Positions 42,660 through 51,201 of a stretch of 64,000 nucleotides of DNA are shown here, piece after piece; position 1 is the stretch's first letter; the number at the start of each line of letters is the position of its first letter. The stretch lies in the NCBI RefSeq assembly GCF_004341825.1, contig NZ_SMAG01000005.1, positions 118,720 through 182,719 of the forward strand, given 5' to 3'. The notes below the pieces were generated by a model. The model had not been told where the DNA came from. It made no database searches and saw only the letters and a program-made list of their open reading frames with translations. The position numbers and the translations under genes are program-made. Origin of the DNA: Hazenella coriacea. Lineage in GTDB: Bacteria; Bacillota; Bacilli; Thermoactinomycetales; Thermoactinomycetaceae.

Positions 42660-42789
42660 AGATAAGAGTTAGTATCTAAATCGTGTGCAAAATCGATACT
42701 TTTGCACCATTGGATACAGAACTTACAGCACTGTAGTTGGTACATGGTACAGACCTTACCTTAAGACTAATCTCATTCATCACTCTGTA
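42660..42789 (-). pseudogene. Decayed SH3b tail of the first propeller-like gene
   Basis: The sequence from about 42690 to 42780 aligns by eye with the SH3b-coding tail at 45835-45945: the blocks around TTTTGCACCATTGG, CAGACCTTACCTTAAGA and CTCATTCATC match TTTAGTACCATTGG, CAGACCTTACATTTAGA and CTCCATTCGTC. The reading frame is broken. The upstream gene therefore lost its C-terminal SH3b domain. Confidence 0.65.
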
Positions 42790-43713
42790 TCACTTGGCAA
42801 ACGTTTTTACATTAGCATAGTAAACATGATATAGTGGGTACTTTCCATTACCTCGATATTCTTTTGCACCAGACTCGAAGTTCACATACAGTTTATTTTT
42901 CGCAATCGCAACCTCTTCACTCATAGGTGGAGCAGTCATTCGATTAACTTGTTTCCCCTTGCTTCCTTTGGTATAGCTATACAAAGTACTATTATTATTT
43001 CTACCACATGATTGACTGTAAATCACGCGGTTGGATGTCATGACTGCACCTTGTACACGATCTGGGGTTTTCCAAGTATATGCCGGAGTGGTAGATACCA
43101 GTTCATCTTTACTATTTAATTTGTAACCGTAAATCTGACCACCATTTCGATTTGGACTACATAATCCACTACTTCCATGTGTATATTTTCCAACCCACAA
43201 CACATTACCATAATAGGTTGCATAAGAGCCGCTTTTTAGTTTGTAGCTCTTAGATGCAATTAATTTACCACCATTTTTAGCTTTGATTAAGTCATTAATC
43301 TTGAACTTGAACACATTACCCTTTGTAGATCCAGTCGATGCTAGCCAAATATGTTTTTTACTTACTGTCACACCACCCGCATGCCCTTTATGCTTTTTGG
43401 TTGAAGTTTCATACAAATACACCGTTTTGATATGTTTATTGCTAGCTAAATCCACAACGGCTAAGGCAACAGGTTTATCTCCTTTTCCAGACCAATAATA
43501 AGAAAACAACATCCAGTTTTTTGAGGGTAGATATTCTACACCCTGCGGAACCCATGCGTTACTAGTTGTTTTAGAAACCAAGGGGATTTTAGGACCTGCT
43601 TTAAAAGTCTTAAAAAATCCAGGATATGGTTTCGCTTCAGCTGTAGATGGAATCCCTAAACCCACCACCAAAATAGTGATCATTAGTAAAGTCATTATTT
43701 TTGAGCGGTTCAT
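42790..43713 (-). CDS. Secreted propeller-like protein, copy 1 (SH3b lost)
   Basis: A 307-residue secreted protein with a signal peptide (MNRSKIMTLLMITILVVGLG, cleavage near residue 27) and a repetitive beta-rich body. Recurrent elements are WVPQGVEYLPSKNWMLFSYYW, PVALAVVDLASNKHIKTVYL, KHIWLAST, WKTPDRVQGAV, IYSQSCGRNNNSTLYSY and LYVNFESGAKEYR. The pattern suggests a five- to six-bladed propeller. It is paralogous to copies 2 and 3 but ends at ANVKTFAK without the SH3b domain, whose decayed remains follow. Function unknown. Confidence 0.8.
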   Translation of the reverse strand: MNRSKIMTLLMITILVVGLGIPSTAEAKPYPGFFKTFKAGPKIPLVSKTTSNAWVPQGVEYLPSKNWMLFSYYWSGKGDKPVALAVVDLASNKHIKTVYLYETSTKKHKGHAGGVTVSKKHIWLASTGSTKGNVFKFKINDLIKAKNGGKLIASKSYKLKSGSYATYYGNVLWVGKYTHGSSGLCSPNRNGGQIYGYKLNSKDELVSTTPAYTWKTPDRVQGAVMTSNRVIYSQSCGRNNNSTLYSYTKGSKGKQVNRMTAPPMSEEVAIAKNKLYVNFESGAKEYRGNGKYPLYHVYYANVKTFAK

Positions 43714-43744
43714 TGTTGATCCTCCTCGTTAAATAAGCTTTATT

Positions 43745-43880
43745 CCCACGTTAGGGTAACCTCTTGGAATCTGTTCTTGTAAGGATCAGGGACAAATTTT
43801 TCCGGAGCTATTTGAAATTATTCCAAAGGTTACTTCCACCATTTACTCGCCCATGGTTTTGTAATAATTTTCTTTACAAC
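43745..43880 (-). pseudogene. Scar of an M23-SH3b gene (SH3b part) upstream of copy 1
   Basis: The segment around 43770-43840 (AAATTTTTCCGGAGC, TTCCAAAGGTTACTTCC) aligns with the SH3b end of the intact M23 gene (GAATTTTCCGGAGC, TTCCAAAGATTACTTCT near 46960-46996). The rest of the gene is deleted. It sits exactly where an M23 gene would be if this unit were complete. Confidence 0.6.
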
Positions 43881-44040
43881 CCTCCTTCTATAATTGCATA
43901 AATTATATTCCGAATTATATATTATTAGATTCCAATTTGCAAATATTTCCTAAAAATCAACTTGTAATCTCTAAAAGTAACAAAATATGATTCAGTTATT
44001 ACATTTTAAAAAACATCTAATAACAAAATAGAATAAAAAA

Positions 44041-44057
44041 GAGCGGTTGATCCGCTC
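44041..44057 (-). terminator. Terminator of the second propeller unit
   Basis: GAGCGG-TTGAT-CCGCTC; on the minus strand it is followed by TTTTTTATTC. An identical 17 bp copy lies at 45657-45673, showing that the unit was duplicated with its terminator. Confidence 0.85.
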
Positions 44058-44084
44058 AATGAAGTCGTTTATACATATCTTATA

Positions 44085-44316
44085 TTTACGCTAGAGTTAT
44101 CTGACTACTAAATCGAGTGTAGATATAAGCATCGGGGGGATCATTTCCAATCCCAACTACTTCCTCCAGACCATTCAGTGGAAAAACCCATCTATATTAA
44201 CTTCATTGGATTACACTCTTCTAAGTTACATTTACTAAATACTTCATTACAGAAGCTGAAGCATGCGTTTAATAATTGGATTTCGTACCCGGTTCCAGAC
44301 CTTACTTTTGACTTCT
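44085..44316 (-). pseudogene. Decayed SH3b tail of the second propeller-like gene
   Basis: The sequence aligns with the intact SH3b tail at 45695-45950: TATTTACGCTAGAGTTATCTGACTACTAAATCGAGTGTAGATATAAGCATC corresponds closely to the block at 45698-45749, followed by a CCAATCCCAA block and, near 44285, GGTTCCAGACCTTACTTTT. Frameshifts and indels break it, so copy 2 now ends before the domain. Confidence 0.75.
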
Positions 44317-45273
44317 TTATTCCTTGTTAAACGCATTCACTTTTGCATAGTAAACGTTATATAGTCTTGGCTTTTTCCCATTGCGATACTTTTTGGCACC
44401 AGATTCGAAGTTTACATACAGGTAGTTTTTAACAATCACAATCTCTTCACTCATCGATGGAGCAGTTATTGAAAAGCGTAATGTCCCTTTAGAGTCCTTA
44501 CTTGCATTGGTGTATCTGTACAAAGTACTATTATTATTTCTTCCACAGGATTGACTGTAAAAGATGTCATCGCCTTTAATAGCTGCCCCTTGAACGCGAT
44601 CTGGTGTTTTCCAAATTTTTATTGGAGTAGTGGATCTAAGTTGATCGTTACTATCTAATGAGTACCCATAGATATAACCACCATTTGGATTTGGATCACA
44701 TTCCTTTTTTCCATCTACATAACTCCCAACCCACAACATGCCATTATCAGTATAGGTAGCATAAGAGGCAGCTTCCAGCTTATGCTTATTGGATGCAATT
44801 AATTTACCAACTTGATTTTCAGGAGTTTTGATTAGATCATCAATCTTAAACTGGAACACATTATCACTTCCAGAATCAGTAGATGCTACCCAAATATGTT
44901 TTTTACTTACTGTCACTCCACCTACATGTCCTGTAATCTTTTTTTGGGGAGTCTCATATAAATCAACCCTTTTGATATATTTACCGGCTTCCACTACCGC
45001 CAGGGTTGAGGCGGGTCGATCTTTTTTTTCTTCTTTTTTTCCTTCTTTTATTCCTTCACCCCAATAATACGTAAACAACATCCAATCTCTTGATGGTAGA
45101 TAATCCAACCCCTGTGGAATCCATGCTTCTTTAGTTTTTTTAGAAATCAAGGGGATTTTGGGTCCTTCTTCTAAAAATTCAGGAATCGGTCTTGCTTCAG
45201 CCATAGATGGGACCCCTAACCCCACCACCAAAATAGTGATCATTAGTATAGTTATTACTTTAGATCGGTTCAT
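44317..45273 (-). CDS. Secreted propeller-like protein, copy 2 (SH3b lost)
   Basis: A 318-residue paralogue with a signal peptide (MNRSKVITILMITILVVGLG, cleavage near 27). It shares all body motifs (WIPQGLDYLPSRDWMLFTYYW, GHVGGVTVSKKHIWVAST, WKTPDRVQGA, SQSCGRNNNSTLY, YVNFESGAKKYR). It carries an extra Lys/Glu-rich insertion (EGIKEGKKEEKKDRP near residues 70-85) not found in copies 1 and 3. It ends at KVNAFNKE just before a decayed SH3b. Likely exported to the wall or medium; role unknown. Confidence 0.8.
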   Translation of the reverse strand: MNRSKVITILMITILVVGLGVPSMAEARPIPEFLEEGPKIPLISKKTKEAWIPQGLDYLPSRDWMLFTYYWGEGIKEGKKEEKKDRPASTLAVVEAGKYIKRVDLYETPQKKITGHVGGVTVSKKHIWVASTDSGSDNVFQFKIDDLIKTPENQVGKLIASNKHKLEAASYATYTDNGMLWVGSYVDGKKECDPNPNGGYIYGYSLDSNDQLRSTTPIKIWKTPDRVQGAAIKGDDIFYSQSCGRNNNSTLYRYTNASKDSKGTLRFSITAPSMSEEIVIVKNYLYVNFESGAKKYRNGKKPRLYNVYYAKVNAFNKE

Positions 45274-45309
45274 GTGGATTCCTCCTTATTAGATAAACTT
45301 TATTACCTG

Positions 45310-45420
45310 TTGGAGCCAATCGAAATTGTTTGAAACAGAAGAGTTCCAAATAGTACTAAAGCAGAAACTAGACTAACAGCAACTATAGAAGAAATTTACT
45401 TTACCTAAACATTCCCTTTA
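45310..45420 (-). pseudogene. Scar of an M23 gene (signal-peptide part) upstream of copy 2
   Basis: GAGTTCCAAATAGTACTA and CAACTATAGAAGAAA at 45342-45395 match the signal-peptide-coding end of the intact M23 gene (GCGGTTCCAAATAGTACTA, ACAAACATAGAAGAAA at 47618-47675). The peptidase and SH3b portions are gone. This is the complementary deletion to the scar at 43745-43880. Confidence 0.7.
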
Positions 45421-45656
45421 TGAATGCTTCTTATTATTGGTTATATTCAGAATTATATATTATCTAATGGCGATTTACAAATATTTATCCAAAAAACTCA
45501 TTGACTTCCAAAAATATAAATAACAGCCTAACTATCACCAAGATAATACTCAATCAGTTTCTTTTTATGAATCCTAATACTAAATAAAATATATGATTTC
45601 ATCTGTGAAGGGTTACTATCTCTTCCAATTCTAAAAGTAAGACCTCAATAAAAAAG

Positions 45657-45673
45657 AGCGGTTGATCCGCTCA
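45657..45673 (-). terminator. Terminator of the intact propeller unit
   Basis: Identical to the 17 bp hairpin at 44041-44057, with TTTTTTATTG following on the minus strand. Confidence 0.85.
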
Positions 45674-45694
45674 ATCATCATCTCTACATACTTT

Positions 45695-46870
45695 TTATTT
45701 ACATGTCGGCGCTATCTGGCTATTAAATCCAGTGTAAGTATAAGCATCAGGAATGTACTTTCCAGTCCCAATTTTATTCCAAAGATTACTTCTACCATAG
45801 TAACCATCTACATACTCGCCTGTAATTTGGCAGGAAATCGTTACTTTAGTACCATTGGCTAAAGAACCTACAATGCTATGGTTCGTGCCTGGTCCAGACC
45901 TTACATTTAGATTAGCTCCATTCGTCGTTACTTTACCACTCACTCTACTTGCATAGGTATTAACATTCGCATAGTAAACATGATATAGTGGGTACTTTCC
46001 GCTGCCTCGATATTCTTTCGCCCCAGACTCAAAGTTCACATACAGATTATTTCCAGCAATCGCAATCTCTTCACTCATCGTTGGTGCAGTCATTCGATAG
46101 ACTTCTTTCCCTGTACTCCCTTTAGTATAGGTGTACAAAGTGCTATCATTATTTCTACCACAAGATTGACTGTAAATGACACGATCTGCTGTCATAACCG
46201 CTCCTTGAATGCGATCTGGTGTTTTCCAAGTATGTGTAGGAGTGGTCGATGTAAGATCATCGTAACTATTTAATGGGTACCCATAGATATAACCCCCATT
46301 TGGGTCTGGATCACACAATCCACCACTTCCATGAGCAAATTTCCCAATCCATAACACATTGTCATAATAGGTTGCATATGAGGCACTTTTCAGATTGTAA
46401 GCCTTGGAAGCTATTAATTTACCTCCATTGCTAGCTTTAATTAAGTCATCAATTTTGAACTGGAACACATTTTTACTATTCCCAGCTTCATTCGATGAGA
46501 GCCAAATATGCTGCTTACTTACAGTCACCCCACTACCATGTCCCGAATGCATCTTGGTAGAAGTCTCATATAAATAAACCGTTTTGATATGTTGATTAGT
46601 AGCCAAATCTACTACTGCTAGAGCAACTGGTTTAGTTCCTTCTGGTTTCCAATAATAAGTGAACAGCATCCAATTTTTTGCTGGTAGATAATCTATACCC
46701 TGCGGAACCCATGCGTCACTAGTCGTACTAGAAATCAAGGGGATTTTGGGACCTTCTTGAAAAATCCCAAAAAAGCTAGGATATTCACTTGCTTGAGTCG
46801 TAGATGGTAGACCTAATCCAACTACTAAAATAGTAACCAATAATAAAATTCTTATTTTGGAACTATTCAT
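45695..46870 (-). CDS. Secreted propeller-like protein with C-terminal SH3b domain, copy 3
   Basis: A 391-residue secreted protein. There is a signal peptide (MNSSKIRILLLVTILVVGLG, cleavage near 27), then the propeller-like body (WVPQGIDYLPAKNWMLFTYYW, WKTPDRIQGAVM, YVNFESGAKEYRG) to about residue 305. The C-terminal SH3b domain (GANLNVRSGPGTNHSIVGSL, YYGRSNLWNKIGTGKYIP, two Cys) is almost identical to that of the adjacent M23 peptidase. The shared module implies targeting to the same cell-wall ligand. It lies 26 bp after the M23 gene, so they are cotranscribed. It is the only full-length copy of three. Confidence 0.85.
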   Translation of the reverse strand: MNSSKIRILLLVTILVVGLGLPSTTQASEYPSFFGIFQEGPKIPLISSTTSDAWVPQGIDYLPAKNWMLFTYYWKPEGTKPVALAVVDLATNQHIKTVYLYETSTKMHSGHGSGVTVSKQHIWLSSNEAGNSKNVFQFKIDDLIKASNGGKLIASKAYNLKSASYATYYDNVLWIGKFAHGSGGLCDPDPNGGYIYGYPLNSYDDLTSTTPTHTWKTPDRIQGAVMTADRVIYSQSCGRNNDSTLYTYTKGSTGKEVYRMTAPTMSEEIAIAGNNLYVNFESGAKEYRGSGKYPLYHVYYANVNTYASRVSGKVTTNGANLNVRSGPGTNHSIVGSLANGTKVTISCQITGEYVDGYYGRSNLWNKIGTGKYIPDAYTYTGFNSQIAPTCK

Positions 46871-46896
46871 GATGCTCCCTCCTCTATTCCATTACT

Positions 46897-47688
46897 CTAC
46901 TTACAAGTGGGAGCGATTTGTCCATTGGAGCCTGTATATGTGTATGCATCTGGAATGAATTTTCCGGAGCCGATTTTGTTCCAAAGATTACTTCTCCCAT
47001 AATAGCCATCTACATATTCACCATAAGTTTGACAAGAAATGGTCACTGAAGTGCCATTGGCTAAAGAGCCTACGATATCATAGGTAGTTCCCGGACCTGA
47101 ACGAACATTGAGATTCGCTCCATTGGTTTGCACTCTTCCAGGATAACCATCTTGGGTTCCGCCACAGTTTGTACTTTTAATGTTAACCGCACTTGGATAG
47201 GCTAATGCTTTTCCTTCTAAAACTATTTTCACCACAGAACCGCCCGACCGTTGTTCATAATGTAAGTGTGCGCTTGACGTTCCGGATTTTCCTACTTCAC
47301 CAATTTGTTGTCCTTGGGAGACTGTTTGTCCTTGGGAAACTTTAAATGCTTTTAGATGGGCATAAAGAGTCTCATAGCCGCCTCCATGGTCAATAATAAT
47401 ATACTTCCCATAGCTGGTATTTCCTAAATCCCTCACTAATTTGACTGTTCCAGCGGCTGAAGCAAGAACGGGCTTACCCAAATCATCATCACCCGAACCC
47501 CAGTTTAAATCAGCTGCATTTGCCGGGTTATGCCCAGTCCAAGTTGCGACTCTCCAAGTTTCATTACATGGGACAGGCATTTTATGACTGGGAGCTGCCG
47601 AAACCGTTTGCATAGGAAAAGCGGTTCCAAATAGTACTAGAATAGCAACTAGACAGATCACAAACATAGAAGAAAGTTTTTTCTTCAC
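46897..47688 (-). CDS. Secreted M23-family metallopeptidase with SH3b domain
   Basis: A 263-residue exported cell-wall hydrolase. There is a signal peptide (MKKKLSSMFVICLVAILVLF, cleavage near SAA 32-34). A LytM/M23 domain spans about residues 50-165, with the Asp-containing GSGDDDLGKPVLASAAGTV, HGGGYETLYAHL and the zinc-ligand HLHYE. A C-terminal SH3b domain has LNVRSGPGTTYDIVGSL. It should cleave peptidoglycan cross-bridges. It is the first gene of the only complete unit; its relatives in the other two units have been deleted. RBS AAGGTG precedes the ATG. Confidence 0.88.
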   Translation of the reverse strand: MKKKLSSMFVICLVAILVLFGTAFPMQTVSAAPSHKMPVPCNETWRVATWTGHNPANAADLNWGSGDDDLGKPVLASAAGTVKLVRDLGNTSYGKYIIIDHGGGYETLYAHLKAFKVSQGQTVSQGQQIGEVGKSGTSSAHLHYEQRSGGSVVKIVLEGKALAYPSAVNIKSTNCGGTQDGYPGRVQTNGANLNVRSGPGTTYDIVGSLANGTSVTISCQTYGEYVDGYYGRSNLWNKIGSGKFIPDAYTYTGSNGQIAPTCK

Positions 47689-47689
47689 T

Positions 47690-47800
47690 TTAAAACACCT
47701 TCCTTTTGTAATTATTTGACTATATCCACTACATATTTAATTATATATTATCAGATTTTTATTATCAAATAATTTCCTGAAAATTAATAAATAATAATCT
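47690..47800 (-). promoter_or_regulatory. Duplicated promoter region of the M23/propeller units
   Basis: AATTATATATTATCAGATT near 47743 recurs with little change near 45440 (AATTATATATTATCTAAT) and 43914 (AATTATATATTATTAGATT), each at the head of one unit. The conserved block is likely the promoter or an operator common to all three units. Confidence 0.6.
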
Positions 47801-47905
47801 AATAATAAAATATCACCCAAGCTCCATGAAGAAAAAACTGAATAGCATCTTACCGTTTCCTTTTTTTACATAAAAATATTCTATTAATAATTCAAAAAAT
47901 ATCTT

Positions 47906-47956
47906 ATAACAAAAGTTAATCTCACTCTTTGAAAGGAATGGGTTAACTTTTGTTAT
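47906..47956 (-). terminator. Long AT-rich hairpin downstream of the GNAT gene
   Basis: ATAACAAAAGTTAA and TTAACTTTTGTTAT form a perfect 14 bp stem with a 23 nt loop, 22 bp after the GNAT stop. A TTTTTT run follows on the minus strand, so it is a probable terminator. Confidence 0.6.
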
Positions 47957-47977
47957 AGATAGAGTAAATGGATAATT

Positions 47978-48478
47978 CTATAACGAAAGATGGAGGATTA
48001 ATTGTTCTCCTTTTGGCCCCATCTTTCTACCACCTCGATCTTGAAAACCTATCTTTTCATATAGTTGGCGAGCAGCAATATTTTTCATATTGACTGCTAA
48101 AACAATTTCATCGGTGGTAGGAAAATGTTTTGAGACAAAGTCATGAAGTAAAGAAAGACCTTTTTTGGCATATCCTTTTCCTTGTTGATAATAATCAATA
48201 GAAAAAGCAATTAATAATAACGAATGGGGATGATCTGTATATTCTTTAACTCGATCACCTGCATGGAGAACAAAAAAACCTACAGGTACAGAGTCAGCTG
48301 TAATTACAATAGATGTTTCGTTCTGATTTTTTTCTATCTCTTTGAGCATCTCCTTGGGTAAAGCTGTAAAGGTGACTTGCTCTTCAGGGAGACTAAATTG
48401 ATTCAAAATTTCATCGTACTTCGGATGATAGAGTTCTAATCTAACAGATGAACTCAATGAAATGTTGTCTTTTTTCAC
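47978..48478 (-). CDS. GNAT-family N-acetyltransferase
   Basis: A 166-residue single-domain acetyltransferase. Motif A is QQGKGYAKKGLSLL near residues 115-128, preceded by LLLIAFSIDYY and followed by NMKNIAARQLYEKIGFQDRGG (motif B). It begins at GTG 48478 with AAAGGGG upstream. The acceptor substrate is unknown; similarity to spermidine or ribosomal-protein acetyltransferases is only general. Confidence 0.85.
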   Translation of the reverse strand: MKKDNISLSSSVRLELYHPKYDEILNQFSLPEEQVTFTALPKEMLKEIEKNQNETSIVITADSVPVGFFVLHAGDRVKEYTDHPHSLLLIAFSIDYYQQGKGYAKKGLSLLHDFVSKHFPTTDEIVLAVNMKNIAARQLYEKIGFQDRGGRKMGPKGEQLILHLSL

Positions 48479-48634
48479 TCATTCCAGCCCCTTTTTCAAG
48501 CGAACGAAGTGTACAAAACGTATGTTCGAACAAGATTCATTTTACTCTAGGACAGGGATTTTTTAAACAACTTTATGGACATTACTGAGTTAATTAATTC
48601 TATTCATTACATTCAATCTCTCCTTAAACATAAA

Positions 48635-48665
48635 AAACGAGAACTCTCCCTATAAGTTCTCGTTT
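48635..48665 (-). terminator. Terminator after the RpiR gene
   Basis: AAACGAGAACT and AGTTCTCGTTT form an 11 bp stem followed on the minus strand by TTTATG. Confidence 0.82.
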
Positions 48666-48693
48666 CTACAAAAAATGAGCTAGTTAATAACTT

Positions 48694-49602
48694 TCACTTC
48701 AAATCAGATGAATTGTATACACCTTGCTGCTCCCACAATTGCTCCAAATCAGTTAGGTGTTTTGATATATCCATTTTATTCAACCCTGCAACAGCCGTTA
48801 ACAAAGCGTTAATTAAACTCAAAGGCGCAACAAAAGAATCTAGAAAAGATGGCAGTTTACTTGAAGCGACTAAGTGAATATCAGAGTTTCTCGCTAGAGG
48901 AGAAGCATGGTGATCCGTGATCCCCAAGGTTCTTACTCCTCTTTTTTGTACATACTCAATCGCTTGGATGGTTCTTGCTGTATATCTGGAAAAACTAAAC
49001 CCAATCACTAAATCACTTGGTCCAAGAGTCGCTAGTTTTTCGAACATTGTATCTGAATCCGCTATCAAGTGAGTGTTCTTCAAGAGTAGTTGTAAGTAAA
49101 ACTCTAAAAAATAACCTAACGAATGAGAGCTTCGTAAAGCAACAATGGTGATCGACTTAGCTTCATTGATCCAATGAACAGCTTGATCAAATGATTTTAG
49201 ATCTAATGCTTGGATAGTTTGCTGGATATTCGTGATATCATCCGTTAAGATTTCAATGGCTAACTGTTTCTTATGTGAATAAGTATCTTCTGCGAGATGA
49301 AGCCGGTCTACAGTGGTAAGACGCTTACGAATCTGGGCTTGCAAACTTTGTTGCATCTCAGAAAACCCCGAAAACCCCAAATAAGTGGCAAAACGAACCA
49401 CAGTTGCTTCTCCTACTCCCACTTGTTTGGCGATATTCGCAACAGTTAAAAAGGAGGCGGTCTCCAAATTTTCTTCCAAGAATCGGGCTATTTTTAGTTG
49501 TGCTTTACTCATTCCACTACTTTTTCCCCGGATTAATTGAAAAACATCTTTCGATTCTGGCAATGGATCACCTACTTCATAGTTGTTTAACTCCTGCTTC
49601 AA
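48694..49602 (-). CDS. MurR/RpiR-family transcriptional regulator
   Basis: A 302-residue regulator with an N-terminal HTH_6 domain (MSKAQLKIARFLEENLETAS, then VGVGEATVVRFATYLGFSGFSEMQ) and a C-terminal SIS domain (about 130-270) with ITIVALRSSHSLGYF and GITDHHASPLARNSD. SIS domains in this family sense phosphosugars or amino-sugar derivatives. The gene overlaps the aminotransferase gene by 26 bp. The exact start is uncertain: TTG 49602 has little support and another TTG at 49563 is possible. It probably binds the 14-16-14 repeat at 50957-51000 and controls its own operon. Confidence 0.85.
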   Translation of the reverse strand: MKQELNNYEVGDPLPESKDVFQLIRGKSSGMSKAQLKIARFLEENLETASFLTVANIAKQVGVGEATVVRFATYLGFSGFSEMQQSLQAQIRKRLTTVDRLHLAEDTYSHKKQLAIEILTDDITNIQQTIQALDLKSFDQAVHWINEAKSITIVALRSSHSLGYFLEFYLQLLLKNTHLIADSDTMFEKLATLGPSDLVIGFSFSRYTARTIQAIEYVQKRGVRTLGITDHHASPLARNSDIHLVASSKLPSFLDSFVAPLSLINALLTAVAGLNKMDISKHLTDLEQLWEQQGVYNSSDLK

Positions 49603-50938
49603 ATCGATTTAAAGTTTCATTAATCACTTCATCGGTATGTGCAATAGATAACGAGAAACGGTTTAATGGCTTGATAAAGATCCCTTGATTGAGTATAGAG
49701 AAATCAAGCTCTTTTCGAACTGAGAAATCAGATCGTAACACATCTTGAATCTGGTTAACAGGATGTTCGCTTAACACAATATTAAAGATACTTCCTTCAC
49801 CCACCGTTTGCCCCCTTAAACCATAACGATTCATGATATCTTCCATTCCTGCTCGTAAACGAAGTGTTTTGCTTTCCAATTCGCTATATACACCTGTTTC
49901 TTCAATCGCTTGAATCGTCGCCAAGCCCGCAGCAAGAATCAGCGGATGCCCATTATAAGTACCACTATGAAACAGAACATTGGATGAGCGTTCTTTATTC
50001 CGTGTGGAATCTGTAGTTAAAATATCCGCTCCTCCAGTAGGTGAACATAAGTCCATGATCTCCTTGCGCCCACCAATCGCCCCAATCGGAAACCCTCCAC
50101 CTAATACTTTACCTAGAGCAGTTAAATCAGGAGTGATTCCATATCGACCTTGAGCCCCAGACAAACCAACACGAAATCCTGTCTTCACCTCATCAAATAT
50201 TAGCACAATCCCATACTTTAGGGTAATTTCTCTTAATCCTTTTAAAAAGTGTAGATCTGGGGGAATATACCCACCTTGAATGGGCTCCATAATCACAGCG
50301 GCAATCTCATCTTTATATTGACTTAAGATCTCTTCCGTTTGTTCAAGATCATTAAATGGTAACACGACTGTATTTTCTTTGTAATAATCAGGAATCCCTC
50401 TGGAGTCTTCCTTTAAAGCAGGAAGTTCATTTTGATCCCGAAGAGATGGGTTTACACTAATCAGTACTTGATCATATCCTCCATGATAATGCCCTTCAAA
50501 CTTTGCTAATTTTTTTCTCCCTGTCCATCCCATTGCAAGGCGAATAGCTAACTGAGTCGCCTCTAACCCAGAATTCGTAAAACGGACAGATTCAATGCTT
50601 GGATAAAGATCAACTAACTTTTCAGCCACCTCGGTTTCCAAACAATGAGGCGTTCCAAATATCATGGTCCCAATCTGTTGGAGTTGCTCTTGAAGTGTCG
50701 TAATGATCCGTTCATTTCCATGACCTAAAATAAGCGCCCCATAACAAAGATTGTAATCAATATAATCATTTTGATCCAAATCCCACAGATTGGCTCCATC
50801 TGCCCTCTCCATCACAATGGGATAAGGATCAAAATACTTAATATTTGCTGTTACACCCCCAGGTAAAAATTGAGTCGCCTTATGATAAAAATCTGCAGAT
50901 TTCTTAGTTCTCTCTAAATAATTGCTGTTTGTTTTCAT
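49577..50938 (-). CDS. Class III aminotransferase, GSA-aminomutase-like
   Basis: A 453-residue PLP enzyme of the HemL-like branch. It contains FLPGGVTANIKYFDPYP near the N-terminus, RFTNSGLEATQLAIRLA, the PLP motif IFDEVKTGFR, and the Schiff-base Lys in LTALGKVLGGGFPIGAIGG. True HemL is usually in a hem operon; here the gene is coupled to an RpiR regulator, and an insertion (DILTTDSTRNKERSS) interrupts the usual sequence. It more likely aminates or isomerises a keto or semialdehyde sugar-derived substrate. The substrate is unknown. Confidence 0.85.
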   Translation of the reverse strand: MKTNSNYLERTKKSADFYHKATQFLPGGVTANIKYFDPYPIVMERADGANLWDLDQNDYIDYNLCYGALILGHGNERIITTLQEQLQQIGTMIFGTPHCLETEVAEKLVDLYPSIESVRFTNSGLEATQLAIRLAMGWTGRKKLAKFEGHYHGGYDQVLISVNPSLRDQNELPALKEDSRGIPDYYKENTVVLPFNDLEQTEEILSQYKDEIAAVIMEPIQGGYIPPDLHFLKGLREITLKYGIVLIFDEVKTGFRVGLSGAQGRYGITPDLTALGKVLGGGFPIGAIGGRKEIMDLCSPTGGADILTTDSTRNKERSSNVLFHSGTYNGHPLILAAGLATIQAIEETGVYSELESKTLRLRAGMEDIMNRYGLRGQTVGEGSIFNIVLSEHPVNQIQDVLRSDFSVRKELDFSILNQGIFIKPLNRFSLSIAHTDEVINETLNRFEAGVKQL

Positions 50939-50956
50939 TATTTGGTCTCCTCTTTC

Positions 50957-51000
50957 GAAATATATATTCCGTAATAAATAAATAATGGAATATATATTTC
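50957..51000. promoter_or_regulatory. Perfect 14-16-14 inverted repeat, probable RpiR operator
   Basis: GAAATATATATTCC (50957-50970) and GGAATATATATTTC (50987-51000) are perfect inverted copies separated by 16 bp. Each half is itself nearly palindromic, fitting two dimer sites of an RpiR-type tetramer. The first repeat begins 19 bp upstream of the aminotransferase ATG. Confidence 0.75.
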
Positions 51001-51201
51001 ATTATATGCAATAGGCGAATTAATTCGAGTGGAATAAAACGCATTTAGATTGAGTTTAAACCTATTTTTCTTTACTTTTTGTACATAATCAAAAGAAATC
51101 ATTTGATTTTAAATCATTGTTTAGTGGAGGATGTGAAGTATCGAAAAGGAGATTTTTGGAAATCTTATAGATTAATTATAATGAAGGAAGTGGTTCAACC
51201 C

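Noticed and set aside
49577..50938. Housekeeping glutamate-1-semialdehyde aminomutase (hemL)
   Set aside because: No hem genes nearby, an insertion before the C-terminal part, and coupling to an RpiR regulator argue for a different substrate.
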